NCBI RefSeq assembly: GCF_905220565.1
Contig: NC_059420.1
Location: 496,001 to 560,000 of the forward strand
DNA length: 64,000 bases
Direction of reading: 5' to 3'
Source: Melitaea cinxia
Taxonomy: Eukaryota > Arthropoda > Insecta > Lepidoptera > Nymphalidae
Below, in pieces: positions 52,836-64,000 of the stretch. How positions within the stretch are numbered: the first letter of the stretch is position 1; each line of letters begins with the position of its first letter. Under the pieces are notes generated by a model. That model searched no databases and was not told the origin of the DNA. It saw only the letters and a program-made list of their open reading frames with translations. The position numbers were made by a program, and so were the translations under genes.

Positions 52836-54929
52836 TTTTTTCTTTATAATACAATACAAATTGTTAACAAGTTGCAATCGTTACTCGATCATTTTTGGTC
52901 CTTATTACCTCTCCCCATTGTCTCGCTAAATACGTCACCTCTCGATATACCCTTAAGAATGTAGCAGCCTTAGCCAACGGCAGGATTGGATGTAAAAAAT
53001 CTGGCATAAATATCTCTTCGTTCATCAATATCAGTCAATAGGACCCCGAGCGTAACCACTTTTTCGAATTAATATGAATGCAATTACATTACAATTGCAT
53101 AGTTGTAGAAACAATTACATTAAACAAGTTCTGACTTTCAGTTAGTTACATACAAAGTTACAAACAAATGTAAGACATTTTTTTTTATCTTATTAAAATA
53201 AAATAGTAACATGTTATGTAAGATAAACATATGCATAGGTCTCGATTATGTACTAAAATTCAAAAAAATTTAACTATCACAAAGTGAATAACTTTCGTCA
53301 TTCAGTAACTTGTTAAAATGAAAGATTTAAATCATTAGATGCGCCCTCACCTTAAAAAGCTAATTATTTTTGAATGTGTGCGTTTGTAAGTCGCTTACGG
53401 TAGCTTACGCGCACACACTAATTATGTTACATAGGCTGTGCTAATACCGTGCAAAGTACGGTCAACGAATTCATCAAATTATTAAATATAAGAAATAAGG
53501 TTATTAATTTAAATAATTTATGAAAATTGTAAAAATAAAACACGTTATTAATATTACATAATATTTATTCGCCATGAAATAAAATCAATTTATTATAATT
53601 TCGCTTGTTTGTTTTCTTAACGTTTTTATGAATATGATGAAGGCGTACATCAGCGTAGCAATTTTTACGGATTTTATTAGTTGTATTTTATGATTCCAAG
53701 TTGCTGGTTGTTCTAATGATAGTTTAAATTGTTGAAAATATTGGATTTGATGAACATACTCAGTACTTTTGATTGCAACCCTTTATAATCATGGTCATTA
53801 TGAAAATAATTATTGCCTTGTATTTTTTATGTAATTTTAAGAATGCTTCTGTTTTGATCTTCTGTGATCAAATACATCGAAAATAAATTAAACGATCTAG
53901 GTTTCTTAATGTTATCAAACTATGAAAACTTGGTTTTTGATTACTCATTAAAGTGCTGCAACATTTTTGGCATTGAATTTTTTAAATCATTTTTCTTTCC
54001 GACCCACCCTGATATATATATACGACAATTTGCTGTGAGATCTCATTCATACCTATTTCTTCGTCTAATAAAGATGGCAGAATGTCACTGTTAATTTGAC
54101 ATCATCCTCAGCTGATTGCAACTCAATTATCGTGGAGCCAGAATCAGTGTCGCGGAACCCTGAAGTGGTCGCATTAATTGTTTCAAGAGCTGATGAACTA
54201 AATATTGAGTAAATTATCTATAGGCGAGCAATTTCCCGTAAAACTACTCCGTAGTTCTAACGATTACCTTAAAACGGGGTAAATTGGTCCAATCTTCACT
54301 TTTAACTGGAATTTAAACCCTTTTTTTCTATATGGCATAGGGTATTTCAAGGTATATTTAAGAATGTGTGGTAAGCTCTTTTAAATGTTTTGTAGGTTTA
54401 GATTCTCAAATTATTATCGTATTTTGAGAAATTCAACAAAAACCCTATTGGATTCCAATTTACCCCTAAAGGGATTAATAGGTTCGAGTGAGAGGTTAAT
54501 CGGAATTTTTACTAGGGCTGCCACTCTTATCTATCCAAAGAACCTACTTAAAAAAAGGGTATACATCTAATAATGCTACTTATCTCTTTTAATGTGTTAA
54601 ATAAAAAGAAATTTTTGTGAGATCGTATTTTTATTGTAGGTACCTAATAACAAAAGTATCGCATTTAGCTTGAAAAAATATAAGTCTATTCGTACTTATT
54701 TATGGTCTCCTCTTTGGTTTAACTTATAGCTAACTGTGAAATGTTAAGTTTATAATAATCACATGCATTTTTGTACCCTTTACCATTGTACCCCAAAAGT
54801 ACATGAGATCCAATACTTGAATAAAATAATAATCTGGTATCTATATAACAAAAAATAATTAAACTTAAATACTCTGCTATCGAATCAATGAAATAATTAA
54901 TTTTAGTTCCTACTTAGGTAGAAATTAAT
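52836..54929. other. AT-rich interval, no gene seen
   Basis: No supported coding sequence. A weak hairpin (GTGTGCG ... CGCACAC) lies near 53384-53426. The short ORFs at 53864-54094 and 54385-54570 show no motif. Confidence 0.45.
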
Positions 54930-55440
54930 TTATTCTTCTAAAATTTTCAAAATTTCTTCCGTGTTTTTGTCAAAATTCAATCTCTTGTCTCTTTTTGGGC
55001 GGCTTAAGTTACTTCTTTCGCTGTTATGAAGATTGGCATTACTATTTATCTGCTTTAAAGGCATTGGCAATTTAAGTTTTATTCTCATATAATTTTCAAT
55101 TCTGGCTTTTATGTTTTTCATTTGAAGATTTTCATTTTCTTTCTCCTGGTCTTGTTTACTCTTGTTTTGGTTATTTTGGCCTTCGTCATCAATTTTCACA
55201 ATAATTTCATGACTATCAAAGTTTTCAGCCAAAATAATTGGCATGTTTTCAATAGAAAAATGAAACGGTTTCGGAATCACTACATCAAAATCGTTTGATA
55301 CAACAGGCGCCTCAATTATATTATTTTCATTTATTGCTTTGCTTTGACCGCATATTTTAATATTGGAATTTTTGTTTTCACCGTCGCCTATCCTTAATTT
55401 GTCAGTTTTAAGTTTAGTTTGTTTACCAATACCCTTCCCT

Positions 55441-55580
55441 TTTAAAGACTCAAGTTTTGAAATTGATTCATTTGATTGCTTAAATGGTCTTTTCTTTTTT
55501 GGTTTCACACCTTTCCCTTTTGAAGACTCAAGTTTTGAAATTGATTCATTTGATTGCTTAAATGGTCTTTTTTTTTTGGT
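55441..55580. repeat. 77-bp tandem duplication in the pogo-like tail
   Basis: The block beginning AAGACTCAAGTTTTGAAATT occurs at about 55445 and 55522, each copy ending TAAATGGTCTTTT and a T-run. The T-runs differ in length, so the reading frame changes between copies. Confidence 0.85.
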
Positions 55581-56519
55581 TTCACAGGTTCCTCATCTTC
55601 ATTACTTTCTACTTCTTCAGCACTTATACTTCTTCCTGCCACTACTTCTAACTTTCGCTTCTTTTTGGGTTCTCTAATATTCATAGATCCGTACCGCATT
55701 TCTTTTAACAATTTGAAAAAACTATCATTTGCAGCTATTATTTTTGCCTCTTCGTTCCCTTCTTGCAGAGGAAGCCTTGCTCGACCTTGGTTAGCATCAT
55801 ATGGAACAATTCTACATTTCCTAAATCCGGCTCTAATATTTTTTTCACCATTCACACTTAGCTCATCCATTAGCAATTTTAAAAGCTGTGGAAAGCAACC
55901 CTTTGGAACACAGGATTGTGATCTCCCAACGTCGCTTTTTTTCCATTTATCCAATAAGTGGCACCAACTTATCTTCATCGGTCTAAAAACTGCCACGTCT
56001 AAAGGCTGGGTAAGGTGTGTCGAATTCGCGGGCAGAAAGACGAAGTGAATATCCTTTTCCTGGCATAGTTTAATAACATTAATAGACAAATGTGAGGACA
56101 AATTGTCTCCTATCAAAATTTTTTTACCTTTCGCTTTTCTTTTTTTTTCAAAAAATGTATAACTATTGTTTTAACCCAATCCTCAAAAATATCATCATCG
56201 AACCAGCCATTATGCGGCCCTCTCATCGTCCACGAATCATACAAATGAGCTGCCTTGTAGACAATATAAGGCGGCAGGAAATCACCATCTGCTGTTGCGG
56301 ATATCATTAATGATATTGATCCTTTTGAGTGATTGACTACACGTTCTGGGTAATTGCATCCTCGTCTTACTATTACTTTCTTGCGACCAGGATCATCTGT
56401 CAGATTCGTCTCATCATAGTTAATTATATTTTGGGTTGGGACGTTCTCCAAAGACTTTCCCAATTCGCCAAAATATTCTTTTATTATGTCTGAAGACACA
56501 GCCGCCCTAGATCTTTTAA

Positions 56520-59004
56520 CCCTTTATAACTCAATGAAAAATATTAATTTAGATTGTCGATTTTTTAGTACGTCTTAATAAATAAAAAGACACGTATTTT
56601 TTAGTTTTTAATTATTTTTTAATAAAAGCTAAAAAACTTAAAAAATAGGGAATGTGACAGATATGTTACATTGACTCATAATGTTCCTCTACGTCCTAGG
56701 TAATAATTATGTAAGAACAGTAACTCTAGGACGTATGAAATGCTTTAAAGCAGTTATTCTGCTTATTGTAGCACAATGCTACGCCACACTTTTCACAAAT
56801 GGTTTGTGATACGCCAACACAGTTCGGATACTTGCAGCGAATCCTTTTTTCGGCCCATACAGGCCAGTGCCCAATTTGGTCCTGTCGCACAGCTGTTGGA
56901 GGGACATATTGGGCTGGACCCTTACGTTTTTTTGCCTGGATTTCAGGTTCAATATTTCTCCTTGTTGCAACTGCTTTTGTCCCAATTTTGCAGAGCACCG
57001 TAGCGATCTCTTCGCGAAAATCTGCTGACGATAACAGATTGTCTTGTGGGTTCTTTATTTTGTGTACTCTTTTATATAACAGCCAAGCATTGGACATGAC
57101 AAGATCTAAAAAATGGTAAAACATCCGGACCTGCCATCTTTTGCTTCGTAGTTTTATTTTATATCGACCCATTATGCTGTCGATCAAATCGACGCCGCCC
57201 ATATGGCGATTATATTCCCCAACTATCTTTGGGCAGTCAATGGTCATATATCTTTTATTCACCTTGTCGTACCTTGTGACTTGTGACTTGGGTAGCTCAC
57301 CCACAAAACTTGATGCAAGTGTAACAACTTTATTGTCTTTCCAGGCGACTGTGGATATCTCCGTTCCTTCGACGCTACCAACGTACTCCACCGAGTAGCC
57401 ACGTTCTTTTTTTGAGATCTCTTTATCCGTTGGCAGTTTGCAGTCTGGTATTCGGTTACGTCGGATGGTACCAAGACTTAGTATGCCTTGTTTAGACAGG
57501 TATTCCAAGAGTGACAAAGACGTAAAATAATTGTCGAAATATAAGCGGTAATTTTTATTTCGAGGTATTTCACGTGAAAGTCTGACAACAACATTTGATG
57601 CAGCACCCAAATCAGGCTCAGTAAACTCAACTTTATTTTCTGCTCCTGTTTCCGGCTCAAATTTGTATGCAAATCCACTTACACCACTTAGGACATAGAT
57701 TTTGTAACCCCATTTATTCGGCTTTTTAGGATTATATCTTTTCAAATTGTGTCTTGCTTTGGTAGAGCAAATTTGCTCATCAATACAAAGATACTTTTCA
57801 TATGGCACATTTTGGCAGATATCATTTAATTTTTTTACGACCGGTCTAATCTTAAAAATTCGATCGTGGTTAGGATGATCGCGAGGAACATTTTTTGAAT
57901 TATCATTGAAATGTATGAAACGCCTGATTTTTTCAAATTTATTAACTGGCATTGTATTTTGTACCAGGGGTGTTCCTAAATTACCACTCCAATGCTTTGT
58001 TACCCTTGGAAGATGTACTAACGACATAATATATACAAGTCCGATAAATTGTTGTATATCAGTTTCAGTAACACGAAAAGCCATACTCGGATCTTTCTGA
58101 ACAATATACAGATTAGTTTGATTGGCAATTTCTTCAATCAATTCTTTGGGAAAAAGTTTAAAAAAGAACTGGATAGGACTATTGAGGTCTAAAAACTCTG
58201 GTGGCAAGGTTTCATCGCCCGTAAAATGGATCTGGTGGTCATTTAGTTCCAGGTTCTTCTTTTTCCAGCGTACATTCAGTTTAGGCTTGCTTTGACGACG
58301 TACCGACGGTCCTGGCTTAAGAGAAGGTTCCGTGGTGTCTAGGTGTTGAGAAGTACTTACATCGTGCTCAAGGTTCTCAATAATTCCGTCGATACTCGAT
58401 CCTTCAACCGTTTCAAAAGGTCCCTCTTCAAAGGGGGACTCCAGATCGGGAATAAAAGATGGGTCCGCAACGCTGTCATCGTCACCATCAAATCCATCCT
58501 CACTAGCCTCATAATCAAAGAGGTACTGCGTAATTTCATCTTCCCCTAAGCTTCTGGAAGCCATTCTGTCAAATAATAAAGAAACGGTCAGTATACTGCA
58601 CTATGGGAGCATTATTACGCAATGTAACAGAAATGTTACAAACAAAAATTTTATGATTTTGTCACAAATTACGAAATATTATAAGTGACTAACGATAAAT
58701 AGTTAAAACCATAGACTTACCTACTAGATTCACGATACAGATTCGTATTTCACTTAGTTATTATATTTTATTTTTATTTTTGTAACTGTCATTCGCAAAC
58801 AAATTCCACAAATTGGCGGTTACTAATTTTCGAACAATATTTGATGTAAGTAACGCCATCTATTAACTCACAAATGCACCAATTTCAGCGAGCAGTCTGT
58901 TACCGTCGTGAAACATTGACTTAAAATGGAATAAAGTATCAATTTGAAATTTTATGAGCAATGAATTGGTTTGTTACAGTTATGTCACAAGGTGATATAA
59001 AGGG
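56520..59004 (-). mobile_element. piggyBac-type transposon no. 2, apparently complete
   Basis: TTAA at 56516-56519 and 59005-59008 flank a 2485-bp element with termini CCCTTTATAA on the left and CCCTTTATAT on the right, read inward. This fits the CCC start and TTAA target of piggyBac. It is inserted in a pogo-like transposase gene, and both flanks continue that gene's frame. Confidence 0.9.
56726..58564 (-). CDS. piggyBac transposase no. 2, uninterrupted (612 aa)
   Basis: A single intact frame of the usual family length. The acidic N-terminus is MASRSLGEDEITQYLFDYEA. The core contains the three catalytic Asp contexts YLCIDEQICSTKARHNL, RLYFDNYFTSLSLLEYL and MGGVDLIDSIMGRYKIKLRS. A conserved GYKIYVLSGVSGFAYKFE strand and a basic RWQVRMFYHFLDLVM segment are also present. 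The C-terminal Cys-rich domain has CKYPNCVGVSQTICEKCGVA, then CYN and a final HTS. The TIR-to-gene spacing is short on both sides. With intact TIRs and frame the copy could be autonomous, though it could equally be recently silenced. The start at 58564 is the first ATG after the promoter-side TIR. Confidence 0.9.
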   Translation of the reverse strand: MASRSLGEDEITQYLFDYEASEDGFDGDDDSVADPSFIPDLESPFEEGPFETVEGSSIDGIIENLEHDVSTSQHLDTTEPSLKPGPSVRRQSKPKLNVRWKKKNLELNDHQIHFTGDETLPPEFLDLNSPIQFFFKLFPKELIEEIANQTNLYIVQKDPSMAFRVTETDIQQFIGLVYIMSLVHLPRVTKHWSGNLGTPLVQNTMPVNKFEKIRRFIHFNDNSKNVPRDHPNHDRIFKIRPVVKKLNDICQNVPYEKYLCIDEQICSTKARHNLKRYNPKKPNKWGYKIYVLSGVSGFAYKFEPETGAENKVEFTEPDLGAASNVVVRLSREIPRNKNYRLYFDNYFTSLSLLEYLSKQGILSLGTIRRNRIPDCKLPTDKEISKKERGYSVEYVGSVEGTEISTVAWKDNKVVTLASSFVGELPKSQVTRYDKVNKRYMTIDCPKIVGEYNRHMGGVDLIDSIMGRYKIKLRSKRWQVRMFYHFLDLVMSNAWLLYKRVHKIKNPQDNLLSSADFREEIATVLCKIGTKAVATRRNIEPEIQAKKRKGPAQYVPPTAVRQDQIGHWPVWAEKRIRCKYPNCVGVSQTICEKCGVALCYNKQNNCFKAFHTS

Positions 59005-59344
59005 TTAATGTTCCGACATATTCTTTGAGAAATTATATTCGCATGTCTCCTCAAAAACTCATTAATATAGAATATACCGGGGATGTTATTTTTAAAAATT
59101 TTGTGCTTAATATTCATTGAGTTTAGGTACATTTTTATTATATATCTAAGGTCTGTTGTATCTAATGGATAGCCCCAATCACCGCAGATATTTAAATGTT
59201 CTACTATATATAGCTCTTCTTATTTGGTTAGTGCTGTTGGCCTACCATGAGGTGTCATTTCTCGGCTTTTATGGCGGCATAATACTTATCACGTCCTATG
59301 TGACCGAAAACTCGGTCCGACGGTAGATAAGAATGGCCCGTTAT

Positions 59345-61863
59345 GGGGAAATATATTATCAATTGTGACGTGACGTCTCTCAGACGGTTATTTAAATAAT
59401 TAAAATGAGTTTTTGCTACTCACTTGAATCCACATTATTTAATTGCAATATGATCCGTTTATTATTAATTTACTAAGGAAGTGTAAAAAACAACAATGTT
59501 TTCATATGAGTTCAACATTTATTAAGTACTAATCAAACAACTAATATTTCGCTCTCTTAGAAACATAGTATTTATAATCAGGCTGTATTAAATTATTTTG
59601 TATTTTTTGTTTTGGTAAATTTCTTATAATTTAACATCAGTCTTTATCGTAGTATTGCCTAAGTAATCATTACTTCTCTAATCAATAAAAATATTTAAAA
59701 AAAAATTACTTATTGTCTGCACATTCCACGCATACTGTTTTTGAACATCCGAGACAGATAGCCTTGCGACATTCGATGCAGCTGTACTTAGTACAGCTTT
59801 TGAGTCTTGGTGGACAAATTTTACATGTTTTTCTCGCTGCTTCTGTATCTTCAGGGGCAGTTATTTCAGGTTCTGGTGGTTTATCTGTACCTAGTACGCG
59901 TGATATTGTCAATCGCAGCTCTCTTGGTAAACGATTATTATGCACTCGACGTTTTAGGTGTGGTAAGACCAAACTGCGAGCAAGATCCTGGAGAAACTGA
60001 GCTCTAGAAATATTAGGAACGGCAGTGCAGGTCTTGTACAGAGCATAGGCGTTGACTCCACTCAAGTCCAAGATACTGAAAAAAATAGCGAGAGGCCAAC
60101 GTCGGGTTCTACGACTTGATGAATAATTCGAACATTTTTTATCGATTTCGTCAACACCCCCTTTTGTTCTATTATAATACACTATAATTTCCGGCTTTTT
60201 TGTTAGTGGATCCAATTGCTTTGTTTGGTGCATAGAAGATATCAATAACACTGCTTTTGACTTTTTGGGGACGTAAGACACAATAGTGAAGTTTCGTGAA
60301 GCCGTGTAGCGACGATTCAGGCGAACGAGTTTTACATGCTTGAAATTCAGGTGGGATGTCTTATTTTTTTTCAGTGTTCCAACGTAAGTGAGACCCCTAT
60401 CTTTTAACTGTTCCATCAATTCTATGGAGCTAAACCAATTGTCGGCTGTAATATTTCTATTGGTTTTTTCAAAATCCTTACACAAACGTTATACAGACTG
60501 AGTTGGGATGGCAAGCTTTCTCTCGGTTTCTGGTAGTCCTAGCCCATCAGAGTCTTTTCCGTGGTAGATGTATGCATTGTGTACATAAAAAGTTTCTGCG
60601 TTACAAACAACAAAAATTTTTAGGCCATACTTGGCCGGCTTTTTGGGCATATAAATAATAAATTTGCATCTGCCTCTAAATGGAACTAGCATCTCATCTA
60701 CACATAAGTATGCTCCGGGAGTATACGCTTTCTTGCAATTGGCAATGAACAGCCCAAAAATTTCTGAAATTGCAGCCAATGGGTCCGTTTCAAGGCGTTG
60801 TGATCTACTGTTACTGTCATCTAAACGAATGTAGTTTAGGAGGGTGAGAAATCGGAATTGAGACATTACGCAGCGAAAAATTTCACGCCCGGAACCATCA
60901 GTAGCAAAAATGCATTTGGTATTTTCGTGATTTGATTTGAAAACTGAGGTATAAAATAATAAACCTAAGAAAGCTTTCATTTCTTCGCGATCGGTTGGTC
61001 TAAGTTCAACTTTGTCTGGATTTTTGTACTTTGTGCGAACCTGTGAAAGTTTTTGATTAGTACAAGTAACAATTGTATCAATTATTTTCGTGTCAAATAG
61101 CTCAAGCCATAAAGATTCCGAGTCGATGAATGTTTTGGGTTGACGTGGTGGAATATCAACAATATTGTGACTTGCTGTACGACTTGATCTGTTAACAGGT
61201 TCTTCAGATGACCACTTGTACCCATTTTTTCCGTAATAATACTTTTGATTACCTGATAATATTGAAATAGGACTCGTAGTTTCGGATCTTGAAGTTCGGT
61301 TGACATAACAAGAGGCACACTGGTCGGTCTAGTTTGTAGCTGATTCTCATTCTCTTGTTCGTCTTCTGACTGTTCGGATTCGGTTTCGTGATCAGATTGC
61401 AAGAAGAAGTCTGGGTCTGCCTGATCATCGTCAACGTCGCTAAAATCACCCTCCGTTGCCTTTTCTAACCAAGTTTGTAGAGTATTTTCGAAGTCCTCAC
61501 TAGTAGCTGCAACCACTCTTCTTCTTTTGCGACAATTTTTTGAAGTACTTGGTTGATCCATCTAAAAAATAGCATCAATAATGAGGTGACGTCTAATAGA
61601 CACTTAGAAAGATATACACCACTAATGACCTGACGTGACAGACCCGAAACATTAATACTGACCTTACGTCTCAGAGACACTGCGCAGCCCCACAGCCGAA
61701 CGTGTTGATGCGCCACTTGCGAGCGCTCGACTGATCAATCGTCACGTTCGATCCGTAAGCTACAGGGAAGGGCGCGGGGGTAACTTTAAAGGCTCATATT
61801 GTCGAAATAAGGCTCATATTTGTTTTGTCACCGTCTGTGAGACACCCACATCATTACTTAAAG
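59345..61863 (-). mobile_element. piggyBac-type transposon no. 3 (decayed)
   Basis: The right end is followed by TTAA (61864-61867). The left edge at about 59345 is placed only by similarity: GTCTCTCAGACGGT near 59373 matches GTCTCACAGACGGT in the right end read on the minus strand. A left TTAA is not preserved. It directly abuts the pogo-like relic. Confidence 0.6.
59706..61561 (-). pseudogene. piggyBac transposase no. 3 (several frame breaks)
   Basis: Three main pieces. The first (61561 down) starts MDQPSTSKNCRKRRRVV, with acidic stretches (DVDDDQADPDFF). The second, from 60980, includes MKAFLGLLFYTSVF and YLCVDEMLVPFRGRCKFIIY (first Asp) and ends at a stop, TQSV*. The third has ITADNWFSSIELMEQL (second Asp) and GGVDEIDKKCSNYSSSRRTR (third). 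It ends in a Cys-rich RING-like tail (CKICPPRLKSCTKYSCIECR, CLGCSKTVCVEC). It is clearly a different lineage from nos. 1 and 2 in sequence and tail. Confidence 0.78.
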
Positions 61864-61964
61864 GTTAAATATATTTTATACCTACGTGTGTAATAAGTAT
61901 ATTATACACATATAGACGTAATAGGTTTGTATTGTAATTTGTACTAATTTATTAAATAACTAGC

Positions 61965-62256
61965 TGACCCGGCGAACTTCGTATCGCCTAACACAAACTT
62001 AATCGTATGGTATTAAAGTTCAAATTGACTTTTAAGTATTATCACAAATCTTTTGTATGGGAGTATAGAAAAGTGTTGTTTTTAGCCTTTTTCAGGAAAT
62101 TTAATTATTTTTTTTTAGAATTTTTCTCTCCGTAAGAACCATCCTCGTACTTCAAGGAATATTTTAAAAAAAGAATTAGCGAAATCGGTCCAACCGTTCT
62201 CGAGTTTTGCGCTTACCAACACATTCAGCGACTATTTTTATATTATAGAAACAACT
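61965..62256 (+). repeat. LINE 3'-tail-type repeat (family R)
   Basis: Begins AGCTGACCCGGCGAACTTCG and contains AATCGGTCCAACCGTTCTCG and ATTCAGCGACTATTTTTATA, the best-preserved copy of this family here. Confidence 0.65.
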
Positions 62257-63274
62257 TTATTTTAAAAAAATATTATTTATTTATTTTTTTGCTAACTGTA
62301 AATGGTCGTTTAAATAGTAAATTTTTATTTTACGTATCATTATTTTATTGATATTTTTAAAATAATTACATATATATCATAAATCTTGTTTGTTTTTTTT
62401 TGTACTAAGTTTACGTACCCTGCAGCATACTATTGAAGGCCGCGCCCACAGTGATGACGTCAGGATCTAGTTGAAAATCACAGTGCACAGTTGCTTAGGC
62501 CGACTCGTATTCGTTTCTGCTCTGTGGTTACAGTAAAGTGCGATCCGACTACGACTACGCCGCGGAGGCAGTCATATAGTTCACCAACCATTAGTGACTA
62601 CGCGTCCTATCTGTATTGTTTACATTTCTTAATCTATGACTTTCAAACAGAATGTCGGCATGTCGTAGAAAATAATGTATTTAATTAGTTTTGATTGGTT
62701 TTAATTTTTTGTGTTTACTTACCGATGATATGTCACATCACTATCTTTTTTCTTTGTAGTAGATCGTTTTTTACTCGTTTTTGACACGCAAGCCGGCATT
62801 ATAAGATTATCGTTGTGACAGTTCGTTGACGTTAGGTGATTTCTTGATCACTTTATAAGGTTATAAGTAAGTTGAGAAAGCTTATTTCGTTATATACAGA
62901 GTGTCCCAGAAATCAACGTCAAGCCGGCAATGGGCGATAGGCCAATTGATGGTGGTTATCAGAAAAATAAGAAAAAAAATATTTATGAATAATTTAAAAA
63001 AAATAATGGCTTTTTAAAAAAAATCGAGAAATTGACATCCTGTGACAGTCTTTCAAGCTTTGGGACTAGAAACCTTGACTATGCTTTGTTTTTTTTTTTG
63101 TGTAACGGGTCCCCGAATAACTATTTTATTAATTGTAATCTAAATACAAAAATGCCTCAGCTTTAGAAAAACATCATTTTATTGCGCTTTGGGCTCAGAT
63201 TCTCGCTCTTTCGGGTGATTCTGATAAGCGGATATTTGTTTTGGATGTCTTTCTTCCATGGTTGTAAAATCACT
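62257..63274. other. No gene seen; possible mariner-type end
   Basis: TATACAGAGTGTCCCAGAAA at 62893-62912 resembles a mariner-family terminal repeat, but no partner end or transposase is visible. The other open frames show no motif. Confidence 0.35.
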
Positions 63275-63445
63275 TTGTTGGTGACCGCAGGGCTGGCTTT
63301 GACGTTGCTCCCCATCCTGACCTGTGAATTTCAAAGCCAGCAGTTGGATGGTTATCCCGCAGTCGGTCGACTTTTAAAGTTCCAAGGTTGTAGTGGAACT
63401 GTGTTATCCCTTAGTCGCCTCTTATGACACCCACGGGAAGAGAGG
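63275..63445 (+). repeat. SINE-like repeat, family A (3' part)
   Basis: GACCGCAGGGCTGGCTTTG, AGCCAGCAGTTGGATGGTTA and CGCCTCTTATGACACCCACG match 3930-4110. The head of the repeat is missing. Confidence 0.75.
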
Positions 63446-63696
63446 ATGGCTAGGGTTAAAAGAGGGTAATGGGGGTCACTTAAGCGAGAATTCAAATAAA
63501 ATTTTAATTAAAGATAAGTATTTATTGCAACCGCCCTTAAACATAATTTACTTATTGAACATTAGAGATCAATTTTAGTCACTTTAGCAATCAACTTTAG
63601 AATTTATAAAAGAAAAAATAAAAAAGATTTGACTCTCATTACACCGACACCGGGGTAATGGTGATCGCCCTGGGGGGAATCGGAGTCAAAACAAAT

Positions 63697-64000
63697 CTAG
63701 CACATATCGCAAACATAACCTTCAGCTGAGTTCCATCCAGTGCACTTTGCGTGAGCCCATAGTCCACACGAGGTACATCTGAACCACATCTCGTTGTTTC
63801 TTCCGGATTCATCGCATACTAGTCATCTGTTTCCAGTATCTACTATTTCGTCATCTTCATTATCCTGGCCTAAGTTGTCAGTGTCAACATCTGGTACAGA
63901 AGTTTCGTTCGATTCTTGTAATACTTGGCGCTTTGCTTTTTCAACACCCTTCTTCTGTATCTTTAGCCCTTTTTCCCCGTCGTTTGCCTTTCCATCTCTT
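63697..64000 (-). pseudogene. C-terminus of a pogo/DDE_1-type transposase with a Cys-rich tail (runs off the window)
   Basis: The minus strand reads in from the window edge: RDGKANDGEKGLKIQKKGVE, an acidic VDTDNLGQDNEDDEIVDTGN, a TGA stop, then LVCDESGRNNEMWFRCTSCG, LWAHAKCTGWN and YVCDMC before the stop at 63697. The PHD-like C-x2-C...H-x2-C pattern at the extreme C-terminus is frequent in insect DDE_1 transposases. It has no Met start because it is a 3' fragment. Confidence 0.55.

Larger units (their letters stand above)
54930..59285 (-). pseudogene. pogo-like (DDE_1) transposase, split by piggyBac no. 2
   Basis: Read on the minus strand it begins near 59285 with REMTPHGRPTALT, an in-frame stop, then HLNICGDWGYPLDTTDLRY and NEFLRRHANIISQRI. 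It is cut at 59005 by piggyBac no. 2 and resumes at 56515 with KRSRAAVSSDIIKEYFGELG. The DDE core follows: IINYDETNLTDDPGRKK, a frameshift at an A-run (56113), then LIGDNLSSHLSINVIKLCQE and LPANSTHLTQPLDVAVFRPM. A long charged tail ends at 54930. A 77-bp duplication sits in the tail (55441-55580). The acidic residues are retained but the frame is broken at least three times. Confidence 0.75.

Noticed and set aside
53864..54094. 76-aa ORF MIKYIENKLNDLGFL...
   Set aside because: AT-rich, no motif and no splice context; consistent with chance.

Overview
The window looks like nuclear DNA of an insect, most likely a moth or butterfly. It is AT-rich, its genes have introns, and it is crowded with eukaryotic transposons, including tRNA-derived SINEs and 3'-tail repeats of a type I associate with Lepidoptera. 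The order-level call is recognition from memory and was not checked against any database. No prokaryotic, plasmid or CRISPR features were seen.

Only three pieces look like ordinary host genes. (1) One 99-bp exon of the chaperonin subunit CCT7 lies on the minus strand at 18.1 kb. (2) A ZAD/C2H2 zinc-finger locus runs on the plus strand from 19.78 to 26.61 kb. (3) The first three coding exons of TMX2 lie on the plus strand from 43.0 to 45.9 kb, with the last exon(s) not found in the window. The zinc-finger locus is the most interesting item. One short exon carries the first half of a ZAD domain. Three separate downstream exons, all beginning in phase 0, each carry a different second half plus a complete finger array. 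This is the layout expected of alternative terminal exons producing three transcription factors from one promoter.

The rest is layered mobile DNA. At 1.8-11.3 kb a DNA transposon with 33-bp TIRs and a 4-bp AAAT duplication carries a transposase gene that is broken by a SINE. That transposon holds a Tc/mariner-type element (6.0-10.8 kb), which in turn holds a hAT element (7.3-10.5 kb) with TATCGATA-rich ends. At 12.3-17.7 kb an apparently intact LOA-like LINE sits inside a SINE tail. At 27.8-30.8 kb a 5'-truncated Jockey-like LINE is split by a 457-bp solo LTR. At 32.6-37.3 kb there are two foldback/TIR elements, a LINE relic and a four-copy 118-bp tandem array. At 37.3-42.6 kb lies a full-length I-like LINE with a 15-bp target duplication.

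From 48.4 to 64 kb the DNA is mostly DNA-transposon relics. A Tigger element is split by piggyBac no. 1, and a pogo-like element by piggyBac no. 2, whose 612-aa transposase is uninterrupted. A decayed piggyBac no. 3, a Copia gag fragment and the tail of another pogo-type transposase make up the rest.

Exons were inferred by hand from splice signals and reading phase. Family names rest on motif recognition and not on searches.
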